Notes under the pieces: generated by a model
Seen by the model: the letters and a program-made list of their open reading frames with translations, nothing else
What the model was told of the DNA's origin: nothing
Database searches by the model: none
Made by a program: the position numbers and the translations under genes
Shown here: piece after piece, positions 15,291 to 25,150 of the stretch
Numbering within the stretch: the first letter of the stretch is position 1
How the letters are laid out: every line of letters starts with the position of its first letter
NCBI RefSeq assembly: GCF_021228795.1
Contig: NZ_CP089309.1
Span: forward strand, 868,001-932,000
DNA: 64,000 bases
Direction of reading: 5' to 3'
From: Thiocapsa bogorovii
GTDB taxonomy: Bacteria > Pseudomonadota > Gammaproteobacteria > Chromatiales > Chromatiaceae

Positions 15291-18083
15291 TCAGCCCGTG
15301 TTTCGCATCCCCGCCGCGATCGCATTGATCGAGCGCAGCAGAGGATCGAGCCATTCTTCGCGTTTCTCTTCCTCGCGCTCGTGACGATAACGCTCCAGAA
15401 GCGAGACCTGGATATGATTCAAGGGGTCCAAATAGATGTTGCGGCGGGCAAGGGAGCGCTGCAGTTCCGGCGTTTCCTCCATCAGACCGCGCAGACCGGC
15501 GACGTTCAAGACCTGGACCAAGGTGCGCTCGTACTCGGCCTCGATGATGCCGTAGATCGCCTCGGCCTGCTCCTGGTTCTCGGCGAGACGGGCATAGGCC
15601 CGCGCGATATGCATCTCGGCCTTGAAGAGCGACATCTGGGTGTTGGACAGGAGGGCGCGAAAATAGGGCCACTCCTGATACATTTTCTGGAGCTTCACGA
15701 GACGCTCGAGATCGTTTCCGCGATACCGCTCGATGGCGTAGCCGATGCCGAACCAGGCGGGCAAGGTCTGACGCGACTGGGCCCATCCGAAGACCCAGGG
15801 GATCGCGCGGATAGACTTCAAGGAGCGATCGGCCTTCTTGCGATGTGATGGGCGCGAGCCGATGTTCAACAGCGCGATGCCGTCGAGCGGGGTGCACTCG
15901 TAGAAATAATCGAGAAAGCCATCGGTCTCCTGCGTGAGCGCCCGATAGGCATCCTCGCCGTAGCGAGCGAGCTCGTCCATGACACCGAGATAGTCCTTGC
16001 GATCCTCGGGCGGAGGCTCGATCAGACAGCGGCTGGCCTTGATGAGCCCGCTGATGCCGAGTGTCAGCTCGTAGCGCGCGGTCTCGGGATTCGCGTAGCG
16101 GTAGGAGAGCACCTCGCCCTGCTCGGTGAGCTTGATCTGTCCATGCACCGTATCCGTGGGCTGAGCGAGAATGGCCTCGTGGGTCGGCCCGCCGCCGCGC
16201 CCGACCGTGCCGCCGCGTCCGTGGAAGAGTCGGCACGAAACGCCCTCGTCGTCGGCGAGCTGGATCACCCGGCGCTGCGCCTCGTAGAGACGCCAGCTCG
16301 AGGCCAGAATACCGCCGTCTTTACATGAATCCGAATACCCGAGCATCACCTCCTGCTGATTGCCCGATGCCTTCAGCAGCGCGCTGTAGGTCGGATCCTT
16401 GAACAGCCGCCCCATCACCTCGCCGATGCGATTCAGGTCGTCGATGGTCTCGAACAGGGGCGAGATCTGGATCTTGCAGAACCAACCCCGGCAGTCTTTG
16501 CCGGCGAGTCCGGCAAGCCGCGCCAGCAGCATGACCTCCATGACATGACTGGCGTAATGGGTCATCGAGATGACGTACTGCCCGAACAGACTTTCGCTGA
16601 TCTCGGCACGCATTCGCGCCATCACCTCGAAAACCTCCAGCGTCTCGCGGGTCTCCGGGGTCAAGGTTGCCTTGTCGATCACAAAGGGGTGCGGATGAGC
16701 GATTGCCTCCGCCAGGGCCATGAGGCGCTGCTCCTCGTCGAAGGCCTGATAGTAGGGCGCACCGGCCTGGCGCGCGAACAGCTCGGTCACAGCCTCCGTA
16801 TGGCGAACCGATTCCTGACGGATGTCGAGATGGACCAAGTGAAAGCCGAAAGTCTCGGCGAGGCGGATGAGATCCTGCAAAGGGCCGGCAGCAGCGTTGG
16901 CATCGCCATGGTGATGCAGCGAGTCACGGATCAAGTACAGATCGGCGACAAAGTCGCGCTCGCTCGCATATCCGGCCGGCTGCGTCGGATCGTATCGCCC
17001 CGCGATTCGGGCGCGGATCCGCTGCAGATTCGCGCTCAGACGATGATCCATCATCGCCAGCTTGCGACGATAGGGCTCGTGCACGTAGCGTCGCAGGCTT
17101 TGGCCCATGGTGTCGACCCAATAGTCCTCGTCTGAATCGAGGCTGTCCATGAAGGCCGGCGACGGCTGGCAGATGGAGCTGGCATGGCTGAGCATGCGGT
17201 GCAGCTTGCGGATACGCTCCAGATAGAGCTCCAGGACCAGCTCGCCGTGCATGCGAACAGCGAGCTCGGTGGTCTCGGGCTTGACGAAGGGGTTGCCGTC
17301 GCGGTCCCCGCCGATCCATGAACCAAACCGGATGAAGCTCGGAACCTTGATCCCGCATTGCGAACCATAGACCCGGCGCACTGCCTTCTCCAGGAAGCGA
17401 TAGACCTGTGGCACGGCCTCGAAGAGGGATTCGCGGAAGAAATAGAGCCCTTGCCGGACCTCGTCGGTCACCTGCGGCTTGTGGATCCGGACCTCGTCGG
17501 TCTTCCACAGGATCTGGATCTGGGTCAGGATGTCCTGAAGTCGGTCCTCCAGCTCCTCGTCGTTGAGCTTGCTGCGGTGCAGATCCTGCCCGACCAAAAA
17601 GATCCGCCGGAAGGTCTCCAAGGTCGTTCGTCTCTTGGCCTCGGTGGGATGCGCGGTGAAGACCGGAAGATAGATCAGATGTTCGAGCAGGCTTTGGAAG
17701 TTCTCGGGGCTGACCCCGTCGTCCTTGAAACGGCGTGCCAGATCGTCGAAGGAGCCGACCCAGAGCCGTTCGCCCGCGGAGATCAGATCCATGCGCGCGA
17801 GATAGGCATTCAATTCCTCGGCCGTATTGACCAGGCCGAAATAGATGTTGAAGGCGCGAATGACCTCCGACAGGGTCTGAGCGTCCAGACTCTCGATCCG
17901 CTTCATGAGCTTCCCGCGCAGCTCCGGGTCGTCGCCTTCGCGCAGCTGCATAAAGCCGTCGCGCAGACGCTCGACGATCACCAGCACGCGTTTGCGACTG
18001 TGCTCGCGCAGCACCTCGCCGAGCAGTGCCGTGAAGAGCTGGACGTCGCGCTCCAGCGCCTGGTCTTGCGAAACATCGTTCAT
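15291..18083 (-). CDS. ppc: Phosphoenolpyruvate carboxylase
   Basis: A 930-residue enzyme that fixes bicarbonate onto phosphoenolpyruvate to give oxaloacetate, feeding the TCA cycle. The catalytic motifs are clear: FTAHPTEAKRRT near residue 140, GGDRDGNPFV, LGYSDSCKDGG and FHGRGGTVGRGGGPTHEAI. The C-terminus ends MRNTG, as in bacterial PEPC. Length is close to E. coli (883), with small insertions. It is a single gene facing away from the AraC-type regulator at 18252, with a shared 168-bp upstream region. Confidence 0.97.
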   Translation of the reverse strand: MNDVSQDQALERDVQLFTALLGEVLREHSRKRVLVIVERLRDGFMQLREGDDPELRGKLMKRIESLDAQTLSEVIRAFNIYFGLVNTAEELNAYLARMDLISAGERLWVGSFDDLARRFKDDGVSPENFQSLLEHLIYLPVFTAHPTEAKRRTTLETFRRIFLVGQDLHRSKLNDEELEDRLQDILTQIQILWKTDEVRIHKPQVTDEVRQGLYFFRESLFEAVPQVYRFLEKAVRRVYGSQCGIKVPSFIRFGSWIGGDRDGNPFVKPETTELAVRMHGELVLELYLERIRKLHRMLSHASSICQPSPAFMDSLDSDEDYWVDTMGQSLRRYVHEPYRRKLAMMDHRLSANLQRIRARIAGRYDPTQPAGYASERDFVADLYLIRDSLHHHGDANAAAGPLQDLIRLAETFGFHLVHLDIRQESVRHTEAVTELFARQAGAPYYQAFDEEQRLMALAEAIAHPHPFVIDKATLTPETRETLEVFEVMARMRAEISESLFGQYVISMTHYASHVMEVMLLARLAGLAGKDCRGWFCKIQISPLFETIDDLNRIGEVMGRLFKDPTYSALLKASGNQQEVMLGYSDSCKDGGILASSWRLYEAQRRVIQLADDEGVSCRLFHGRGGTVGRGGGPTHEAILAQPTDTVHGQIKLTEQGEVLSYRYANPETARYELTLGISGLIKASRCLIEPPPEDRKDYLGVMDELARYGEDAYRALTQETDGFLDYFYECTPLDGIALLNIGSRPSHRKKADRSLKSIRAIPWVFGWAQSRQTLPAWFGIGYAIERYRGNDLERLVKLQKMYQEWPYFRALLSNTQMSLFKAEMHIARAYARLAENQEQAEAIYGIIEAEYERTLVQVLNVAGLRGLMEETPELQRSLARRNIYLDPLNHIQVSLLERYRHEREEEKREEWLDPLLRSINAIAAGMRNTG

Positions 18084-18251
18084 CGGGCGTTACTCTGTGC
18101 GGACAACCACCATCGGCGGCCGTCACGAAGAAGGGGCGAGTCGAGACGGAGATACTACCTTGCCGGAGCCCGGCCGACAAAAGCCCCAACGAGTGTCGTG
18201 GACATTGCGCGCATGAGTGTGTCGGCAAGCAGCATCTGAGAAACGATCATT

Positions 18252-19307
18252 ATGACCCTATCGAGACTCCCGCCCGCGGCCCTAGCCCAGCTCGCCGCGG
18301 TGACCGACGGTCACTTCCGCGCCGGTCCGTTGTTGGGCATTCCCCAACTGCTGAGGTCCATGGGCCAGGATCCGGACGCGGTGATCCACGCCTCGGGGCT
18401 GGATCCGCGCTTTCTCGATGATCCGGAGACAACGATCGATTTCCACGCCGGGGGCCGGCTCCTTGCCCATTGTGCCGCCATCACCGACTGCCCCCACTTC
18501 GGCCTTTTGCTGGGACACACCTCGGGTCTGCATTCGATCGGCGTGATCGGGGTACTGGTGCGCCACTCGCCGGATACGGAACGCGCTCTGCACAACCTGG
18601 TCCTGCATCTTCTGTTGCATGATCGGGGGGCCGTGCCGAGCTTGACGGTGGAAGGTGCGCTGGTGCTGCTGGGCTACGCCATCTATCAACCCGGAGTCGA
18701 GGGCACCCGCCAGATCTACGACCTGGCGATCGCGACTGCGCGCAACATACTGAAGACCCTCCGCGGCTCGGACTGGAGACCATCCGAGGTCCTCCTGCCG
18801 CATCGCGCCCCACCCGATGTCAAGCCCTACCTGCGCTTCTTCGAGTCGGCCGTGCGCTTCGACGCCGAGCGCGCTGCCTTGGTCTTTTCCTCCGACTGCT
18901 TTGCGCGCCCGGTGAGCGGTGCGGACCCGCGTCTCTACGAGGTGGCACGTGAGCGCGTCGCCGCATTGGAGGCATCGGCGAGCTGCGATATCCTGGCGCG
19001 GATTCGCCCGGTCCTGCGTAACCTTCTGTTGAGCGGCGAGGCGTCGATCGGCGAGGTGGCCGGAGTCTTCGAGCTCCACAAGCGCACCCTCAATCGGCGG
19101 ATGCGGGAATGTGGACTGACCTTTCGGGAGCTGGTGGAGGAGGTGCGTTACGATCTCGCGCGACAGCTCCTGCGCGAGACCGATCTGCAGGTCGTGTCCA
19201 TCGCCGAGGTGCTCGACTACGCGGACGCCGCCGCCTTCACCCGCGCCTTCCGGCGCTGGTCCGGGACCACCCCCGCCGCTTGGAGGAAGAATCAAAGCCA
19301 CGGTTGA
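18252..19307 (+). CDS. AraC-family transcriptional regulator, OruR/ArgR-like with arabinose-binding-type N-domain
   Basis: A 351-residue regulator. The N-terminal ligand domain (about residues 25-220) shows the pattern GPLLGIPQLLRSMGQDPD, FGLLLGHTSGLHSIGVIG and LHDRGAVPSL. The C-terminal AraC DNA-binding domain contains GEASIGEVAGVFELHKRTLN and the second helix-turn-helix VSIAEVLDYADAAAFTRAF. It is clearly paralogous to the regulator at 37650 and more distantly to that at 57676. It stands alone, divergent from ppc; its targets are unknown. Confidence 0.9.
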   Translation: MTLSRLPPAALAQLAAVTDGHFRAGPLLGIPQLLRSMGQDPDAVIHASGLDPRFLDDPETTIDFHAGGRLLAHCAAITDCPHFGLLLGHTSGLHSIGVIGVLVRHSPDTERALHNLVLHLLLHDRGAVPSLTVEGALVLLGYAIYQPGVEGTRQIYDLAIATARNILKTLRGSDWRPSEVLLPHRAPPDVKPYLRFFESAVRFDAERAALVFSSDCFARPVSGADPRLYEVARERVAALEASASCDILARIRPVLRNLLLSGEASIGEVAGVFELHKRTLNRRMRECGLTFRELVEEVRYDLARQLLRETDLQVVSIAEVLDYADAAAFTRAFRRWSGTTPAAWRKNQSHG

Positions 19308-19597
19308 GGTGGACGATGCCCCCGAGAGGATTTGAGGGAGCGTGCGGCCGGAAGACTACCCCCGAGCTGACGCCGTGGGCGGCGGCTTACACGGCACATT
19401 GACGATCTACTTTGACCCGAGCCGTGCCGCAGGCGCCGAAGCCCTCGAAATTCACGCCTGATTTCGCCTGCCATCATGATATTCTTGGCCCGTGTCCCAT
19501 GCCTCGAGACATCATGGCGGGGGACACTCGGTTGATCCTGTTTTCGCACCCGACAACACATGAAGTTATTCCCAATCATCACTCGGAGATATCTCGA

Positions 19598-19846
19598 ATG
19601 ACCATGAAACAGTCTATCGTCCTTGCCGCATCCGCCCTCGCCTTGGTCCTGTCGGCCGGAGCCATGGCCGAGTCGGCGGCCAAACTGGAGAAGGCGCACG
19701 AGAAAGCAGAAGCCGAATTGACGCTCTCCCCGGAGCATGCGAAGGCCGAGGCCGATCTCAAGAGCATGGACGCGAAGGAGAAGTCGAAGATGGAATCCGC
19801 CGAGGAGAAGGCCGAGAGTGATCTGAAGAAGATGGACGCAAAATAA
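19598..19846 (+). CDS. Small exported Ala/Glu/Lys-rich helical protein
   Basis: An 82-residue protein with a signal peptide (KQSIVLAASALALVLSAGAMA) and a mature part made only of charged helix with repeated units such as AEADLKSMDAKE and AESDLKKMDAK. GGAG nine bases before ATG 19598 supports this start. No family is recognised; it resembles small periplasmic helical proteins. It precedes another exported-protein gene by 138 bp. Confidence 0.7.
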   Translation: MTMKQSIVLAASALALVLSAGAMAESAAKLEKAHEKAEAELTLSPEHAKAEADLKSMDAKEKSKMESAEEKAESDLKKMDAK

Positions 19847-19984
19847 GCGGTCTCGATCGCGATTGATCACGCCCGATGCGGCAACCCCGCCCGCCCGGCT
19901 CGCGCCGGCGGGCGGAAATCACGTGCGACCGCGGGCCCTGACCCCGGCCGGCTAAGCATCCAAACAGCATGTAAGGTGACAACG

Positions 19985-20590
19985 ATGAAGAAACTCGCCC
20001 AATTGACCTTGGCGGGCACGCTCGCGCTATGCCCCCTTCTGCTCTCGGCACAGACCGCGACCGACAACGTCCCGGTGGCCGCGGGGGCGACGGTGAAGGA
20101 AGTCGAAGGCACGGTCGTGGTCGTCAATACCGAGACCCGAATGCTGACCATCCGCAAGCCAGACGGCGTCTTTCAGGTCATCCATGTCCCGCCCGAGGTG
20201 ACACGACTCGACGAAGTGAGGATCAACGACACGCTGACGATCGCCTACATGGAGGCCGTCGCGATCGATCTGCAGAAGGGAGACGCCGCTGCCGGCGCGC
20301 CGGCGGCCACGGCAACCATGGATGTGGACCGTGAAGCGGGACGTTTGCCCGCCGGCTCCATGTCGGAAACCGTCCGAATCGTCGGTATCGTCGAAGCCGT
20401 CAATCAAGCCAATTCGACGGCCACCATCCGAGGCCCCGAGAACACGATTACGGTCAACGTTCGCGATCCCGCAATGCTCGAGGGTGTTCGCGCAGGTGAC
20501 AGCGTCACCGTAACCTACATGAACGCGGTCGCGGCCCGGGTCGATCGAGGGAGCAGCGCGACAAGACCGATGCGGCCGGGTTCGCAATGA
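19985..20590 (+). CDS. Exported protein with two copies of a beta-rich domain
   Basis: A 201-residue secreted protein with a signal peptide (KLAQLTLAGTLALCPLLLSA). The mature chain has two related modules of about 65 residues: the first from TVKEVEGTVVVVNTETRMLT to the line INDTLTIAYMEAVAIDL, the second from VRIVGIVEAVNQANSTATI to AGDSVTVTYMNAVAARV. They share an order of strands and the D(T/S)(L/V)T(I/V)xYM(E/N)AVA motif, so they arose by duplication. Start ATG at 19985 follows AAGGTG. Function unknown. Confidence 0.72.
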   Translation: MKKLAQLTLAGTLALCPLLLSAQTATDNVPVAAGATVKEVEGTVVVVNTETRMLTIRKPDGVFQVIHVPPEVTRLDEVRINDTLTIAYMEAVAIDLQKGDAAAGAPAATATMDVDREAGRLPAGSMSETVRIVGIVEAVNQANSTATIRGPENTITVNVRDPAMLEGVRAGDSVTVTYMNAVAARVDRGSSATRPMRPGSQ

Positions 20591-20648
20591 TCGCCTGCAA
20601 ATGACACGCGGTCCGGCATGATCCCGACGCCGGGCCTTGCTGGACCGG

Positions 20649-20666
20649 CCGGCGCCTCGGCGCCGG
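20649..20666 (+). other. Strong hairpin before the CLC gene start
   Basis: CCGGCGC-CTCG-GCGCCGG, a 7-bp GC stem with a 4-nt loop, lies 14-31 bases before the GTG start of the CLC gene. No T-run follows, so it is not a standard terminator; it may limit ribosome access. Confidence 0.4.
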
Positions 20667-20679
20667 TCAACCCCGTCCA

Positions 20680-22740
20680 GTGAGCCTCTTGGACCCCACG
20701 TTACCGAGCCCGGTCACAAAACGGCCTTTGTTTCGGGACTTGCGCAGACCCCTGACCGACTGGATCAAGATCCCCTGGCCGCTCTATTTCGCCGCGGGCC
20801 TGGTCGGGGCTCTGGCCGGGCTTGCCGGGGCCGCCTTCCACGCCGTCCTCGACCAGGCCGACCATGGCCGTGAGGTCTTGAGGGCGAGTCTGGGCTCAGC
20901 GCCGCTTCCGGGCTGGCTTGTGCTGATGGGCGCGGGTGCGCTGGTCCTTGTTCTTGCACTCTGGATCGTGCGCCGCTTCGCCCCCGAGACCGCCGGTAGC
21001 GGCGTCCAGGAGGTCGAGGCGATCCTCGCCGGACAACGCACAATGCGTTGGCGGCGGGTTCTACCAGTCAAATTCGTCGCGGGGACCCTGGCGGTGGGCT
21101 CCGGCCTGGTCCTGGGACGCGAGGGCCCGACGATCCACATGGGCGCCGCCCTCGGTCAGATGGCCTCCGAGCGGATGGCGCAGAACAATGGCCAAGGTCG
21201 CACCCTGATCGCGGCCGGCGCCGCTGCAGGTCTCGCCGCCGCCTTCAACGCCCCGCTCGCGGCCATCGTCTTTGTGACCGAGGAGCTACGCGAAAACTTC
21301 GAATTCAGTTTTGCCGCGATCCAGTCGGTCATCCTGGCCTGCTGCGCAGCCGTGGTGGTCAGCGGCTGGATCCTGGGGCAAGGACCGGACCTTCCGATCC
21401 CGAATCTCGTCATGGCCCCGCTTTGGGCGCTTCCCCTGTTCCTGATCCTGGGCGTCCTGATCGGAACCCTGGGGGTCATCTTCAACGGCCTGCTCTTGGG
21501 ATCGGTGCACGCCTTCCGCGCCCTGCCCAAAAATCTGCCGTATCTGGCCGCAGCCGCGGTCGGGATGGCCTTGGGAGCACTCCTTTGGCTCGTCCCCGAC
21601 GCGGTCGGAGGCGGCGAAGGATTGGTCGAGTCACTCCCGGGGAAACAGACCGGCATTCTGCTCTTGCTTGGTCTGCTCGCGGTGCGCGTGCTCACGAGTG
21701 TCGGTAGCTACGGGGTCGGACTGCCCGGCGGCATCTTCGCGCCAATGCTCGCACTCGGCACCATCGCCGGCGCACTGTTCGCCGATCTGGTGGCCCTGCT
21801 CGCGCCGACCCTGTCCTTGGCGCCCGGCGTCTTCGCAGTCGCTGCCATGGGCGCGCTCTTCGCCGCCACCGTGCGCGCACCCTTGACCGGGATCATCCTC
21901 GTGATCGAGCTGACCGGCGCGGAAGCGCTGGCGCTGCCGATTATTCTCACATGCCTCACGGCGACCTTCACCGCCGAGGCCATGGGCGGCCACCCCATCT
22001 ACAGTCTCCTGCTTGGCCTTGGCGATCGCCCTGCGCCGCGGGCCCCGGGACGCAGAATCCTGGCCGTCGGAATGATTCTGGCCGCGATGGTGGCGGCGGA
22101 TCGCCTGCATGTCTCACGGGAGACTGCGGATATCGCGGCACTCCCGCCAACCACCGACGCGGGCCAAGCTGTCCCGGCATCGACGCCGGATGACGAGGGC
22201 ACGCGGACCGTGACGCCTTCGAGCCAAGCGCAAGCCCGCACGGCCCCGTCCTCGCAGGCGCAGATCCGGACGACGGATCGTCCCCCCGAACCGCAACCGC
22301 ACGGGCCTGCGATCGCGCGCGAGATGCCCGAGGTCGGCTCGCCGGCGCCTCTCGCCAACGCGGCGCCACCCGAGGCCGACCGAACGACGCGCGTGCAAGA
22401 CGTGACGAGCACCGGGATGGAGGCGCCGGCACCCGTCACCGAACACCCTGCCCCGGAACCCGCTCCGGTCGTCGAGCGGGTCCGTTACAGCATCCAGCTC
22501 ATCAGCTTCCGCAAAGCATCGAGCATGGCCCCCTTCGCACGACGCGAAGGTGTCCTGGATCAAGCGCGCACACTGGACGCGGATGCGAGCCGTTCAAGCT
22601 GGCATCAGGTCTTGATCGGGGACTTCGGGAACCGCGATGAGGCCGAGGCCGCGCTTGCGCGGTTGCCCGATCGCCTGCGCGACCTCAAGCCGATGATCCG
22701 TGCCCTCTCGCCAGAGGAGCGCCTAGCGCCCCTTCGATAA
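20680..22740 (+). CDS. CLC-type chloride/proton exchanger fused to a C-terminal SPOR domain
   Basis: A 686-residue fusion. Residues about 30-450 form a CLC channel/exchanger with all three anion motifs: GSGVQEVEA, GREGPTIHMG (with the gating Glu) and GLPGGIFAPML. The inner proton-path Glu is in FVTEELRENF and the pore Tyr in GHPIYSLLLG, so it should exchange chloride for protons. A further hydrophobic segment and a Pro/Ala/Thr-rich linker of about 140 residues lead to a SPOR domain (RYSIQLISFRKASSM to DFGNRDEAEAALARLP, about 602-672). SPOR domains bind denuded peptidoglycan, usually at the division septum. GTG 20680 is the start. CLC proteins with SPOR are not a standard architecture. Confidence 0.88.
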   Translation: MSLLDPTLPSPVTKRPLFRDLRRPLTDWIKIPWPLYFAAGLVGALAGLAGAAFHAVLDQADHGREVLRASLGSAPLPGWLVLMGAGALVLVLALWIVRRFAPETAGSGVQEVEAILAGQRTMRWRRVLPVKFVAGTLAVGSGLVLGREGPTIHMGAALGQMASERMAQNNGQGRTLIAAGAAAGLAAAFNAPLAAIVFVTEELRENFEFSFAAIQSVILACCAAVVVSGWILGQGPDLPIPNLVMAPLWALPLFLILGVLIGTLGVIFNGLLLGSVHAFRALPKNLPYLAAAAVGMALGALLWLVPDAVGGGEGLVESLPGKQTGILLLLGLLAVRVLTSVGSYGVGLPGGIFAPMLALGTIAGALFADLVALLAPTLSLAPGVFAVAAMGALFAATVRAPLTGIILVIELTGAEALALPIILTCLTATFTAEAMGGHPIYSLLLGLGDRPAPRAPGRRILAVGMILAAMVAADRLHVSRETADIAALPPTTDAGQAVPASTPDDEGTRTVTPSSQAQARTAPSSQAQIRTTDRPPEPQPHGPAIAREMPEVGSPAPLANAAPPEADRTTRVQDVTSTGMEAPAPVTEHPAPEPAPVVERVRYSIQLISFRKASSMAPFARREGVLDQARTLDADASRSSWHQVLIGDFGNRDEAEAALARLPDRLRDLKPMIRALSPEERLAPLR

Positions 22741-22829
22741 GACCTCGGGTGCGCTCGGCCGCAACGGACAGCGGCGCGTTTCCAAAATCGCCATACCCGC
22801 CGGAACGTCCGGCGGAACCCTCGATCCCG

Positions 22830-23357
22830 TCAATAGATGACGGCACGCCGGAAGCTCCGACGACCGACACCGGCGACGGATAACGGTGTGAGCGGCATCC
22901 CGATGATGTCGATGAACAGAGATGCCGATCCGCCCGTGGCCGGCAACTCGCCTTCGAGAAGCGTGACCCGATAGGTTAAATCCTCTCCGTCCAAGACCGG
23001 ATCGTGGAGCACGACGACAACGTCGGCAAGATCCTTCGCCTCCAGAAACGACAGGGTCGCGTTCGGTGGATCCGCGAGGAAGCTATCCCGACCTTCGCTC
23101 CAAAAGGGTACAAAGCGCGCAGTGGTCATGTGCCCGGCAATTCGCTCGGGGCGGTCGGAAAACATTACCGTGACCGGATTGACGCCTTTGAGCGTCAACC
23201 GATCGTCGGCAAAGGCGATCGCTTTGGCGTTCTGTACGAATAAGAAGTCAGCGGTTTCCGACTCTTTGGCCGTCGCGCGAGCCCCGGTTGGGGTCACGGC
23301 GAGCGACAACGGGGCCAAGGCAACCGCTGCGGCAAGGATCTCTCGTCTAGAGTGCAT
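22830..23357 (-). CDS. Exported protein with PLTPLSVAGVGRR tail
   Basis: A 175-residue secreted protein of unknown function. The N-terminus MHSRREILAAAVALAPLSLA has an SRREIL twin-arginine-like motif, so export may be through Tat. The middle (VTVMFSDRPERIAGHMTT, then SFLEAKDLADVVVVLHDPVL) is unrecognised. The C-terminus reads GMPLTPLSVAGVGRRSFRRA. Almost the same tail ends the unrelated 70-residue protein at 29692. ATG at 23357 is chosen because the signal peptide starts there; upstream frame is not signal-like. Confidence 0.65.
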   Translation of the reverse strand: MHSRREILAAAVALAPLSLAVTPTGARATAKESETADFLFVQNAKAIAFADDRLTLKGVNPVTVMFSDRPERIAGHMTTARFVPFWSEGRDSFLADPPNATLSFLEAKDLADVVVVLHDPVLDGEDLTYRVTLLEGELPATGGSASLFIDIIGMPLTPLSVAGVGRRSFRRAVIY

Positions 23358-23464
23358 CACTCGATCTCCGGATTTAGGCAGTGGCGTGAATTCCAGGTTC
23401 CATGCGGAAACAAACGTCCGGCCGGGCGACCGGCCGTTCGCTTGAGACCAACCCGGGTCTAGGA

Positions 23465-23854
23465 TCATTGGGGGATCTTGATCGTTGCTCCGGCCTTGAT
23501 CTCATTTCCCTTCATGCCGTTGAGTTTTTCGATCGACGCAACGCTCGTGCCGAATCGATTGCTGATCGCATACAGATCATCGCCTTTCGCGACCTTGTAC
23601 GTTCCGTTGTCCGGGTTATAGCGGCCTGTCGCATGCGCCGGCGGAATATAGATCACCGATCCCACCTCGATCTCTTCGGCCGTCTTTCCATTGGTCACCA
23701 AGATATCCTCGACGCTGACATCGTAAGTGCCTGCAATCGTCTCGATGTCTTCGTTTTCGGTCACCGTGTAGGCGACTGCGCTGTCGGATGCGGCGTACAC
23801 AGACGTCACGCTGATGGCCAGAGTCGCAGCAACAGCAAGGGTCTTGATCGTCAT
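23465..23854 (-). CDS. Exported protein with two LysM domains
   Basis: A 129-residue secreted protein with a signal peptide (TLAVAATLAISVTSVYA) and two LysM modules. The first is VAYTVTENEDIETIAGTYDV to VGSVIYIPP, the second is GTYKVAKGDDLYAISNRFGT to IKAGATIKIPQ. LysM binds peptidoglycan, so the protein should sit in the periplasm or cell wall. The second module, with its GRYNPDNGTYKV lead-in, closely resembles the LysM modules fused to the arylsulfatase and the DUF1254 protein further right. GGAGAAC before the ATG fits a ribosome-binding site. Confidence 0.85.
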   Translation of the reverse strand: MTIKTLAVAATLAISVTSVYAASDSAVAYTVTENEDIETIAGTYDVSVEDILVTNGKTAEEIEVGSVIYIPPAHATGRYNPDNGTYKVAKGDDLYAISNRFGTSVASIEKLNGMKGNEIKAGATIKIPQ

Positions 23855-24069
23855 AGTGTTCTCCTAATGGATGGATGATGGCGGGTCATTCGCTTTATTT
23901 CGGCGAAGCCGGGTTGATACCTGAATGCAGAGTTTCAAGTGAGTGAAAAAGGTTCACGCATCCCCAACCCCGATGGCGATGCCGTTTTGTTCGAAAGAAT
24001 ACACCTTCTCTATTGATCGATGTCGTCATGACGCACCACTGCCCGGACGAGTGACCGGTTGAAGAGGCC

Positions 24070-24903
24070 TCACCAACGGAATCCTACGCCCAAGGCCGGG
24101 CCCGACAAGGTCAGCTCGGCGTCGTTCCCGTTGAATTCGTAACCGATGGCGCGCCACGCCAATGTCGCCTCGCCCCAATCGAACCGATATCCTAGCCCCA
24201 GAATAGCTTGCCAGGTCAGATCGGACGAACCGGTCCCGATGTCCGCGTAAAAGGGTACGAACCAGGGGGTATTCCGGACCGAGTATTCACTGCGGATCCC
24301 GATGATACCGTCCCAATTGCTCTGATCCATCGACGCCTTGGTCGAGCCTAATAACTGACCGCGCTCATCCGTGAAATCAACTGTCAAGTCATTGTTCAGT
24401 TCAAGGTATCGAAATCCGCCGATTAAGTCCAGGCTCCAAGGCGCTTCGTCCGCCACACGATAGCCGCCGGCGAATGTCCAGATGATCGAATTCATATCCG
24501 TCTTGGTATCGCGGGTGACCCGCGGAACGGCACCAAGAGGTCCGGTGACATTGCGAATTCGGGTGTCCTGACTTCCCAAGTCGGCGTAAATGATATCGGT
24601 CAAGATCGCCCAATGTCCCTTGCGTGCCTCGCCGGTCAGCATGAACGCCATATCCAGATTACTGAGATAGTTATCGGGATTGACCGTGCCGCTGACCTCC
24701 AGTCGTCTCGGCGTCCCGCCTAAGGGTCCGGGAAGGCCGTCGACGGTGGTGTCGATGCTCCCGGTGACGGCGGGGAACCAGAGATACGGCATGAGATTGA
24801 ACTGCCAACCTCCGTCTCCGGATTCGGCGGCCGCACCGCTTGACAGCCCGAGCGCCGCACAAGCACACGCATAGGGTCCGAGAGTCCTGAGTATTTGACG
24901 CAT
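24070..24903 (-). CDS. Outer-membrane beta-barrel protein
   Basis: A 277-residue secreted protein with signal peptide (LRTLGPYACACAALGLSSGA). The mature chain is made of alternating strands: GGWQFNLMPYLWFPAVTGSI, SLDLIGGFRYLELNNDLTV, and GLGYRFDWGEATLAWRAIGY. It ends in the aromatic residue pattern LGVGFRW expected for barrel insertion. A strong GGAGGACACCA precedes ATG 24903; the open frame upstream is spurious. Function unknown; such proteins are often annotated as hypothetical porin-like barrels. Confidence 0.75.
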   Translation of the reverse strand: MRQILRTLGPYACACAALGLSSGAAAESGDGGWQFNLMPYLWFPAVTGSIDTTVDGLPGPLGGTPRRLEVSGTVNPDNYLSNLDMAFMLTGEARKGHWAILTDIIYADLGSQDTRIRNVTGPLGAVPRVTRDTKTDMNSIIWTFAGGYRVADEAPWSLDLIGGFRYLELNNDLTVDFTDERGQLLGSTKASMDQSNWDGIIGIRSEYSVRNTPWFVPFYADIGTGSSDLTWQAILGLGYRFDWGEATLAWRAIGYEFNGNDAELTLSGPALGVGFRW

Positions 24904-25150
24904 TGGTGTCCTCCGCCTGAACTGATCATCGCCGTGACGGCGCCCGGCCTCCGACCTCATGCCCTCCGGCAAATCCCCCGCGGGCTCGGCGCGAGGACTT
25001 GCCGAAACCAAAATTGAAGCGAACGGAAGTATGCGCATTCCACAGCTCGACGTCTTGACATTTCGCGACACGACAACCGGCATTCGGCGCGTGTGCGGTT
25101 CGCTCGGTCATGAATCTGCGGCCTTAAACCTGATCGGACAGTAGGCCGCA

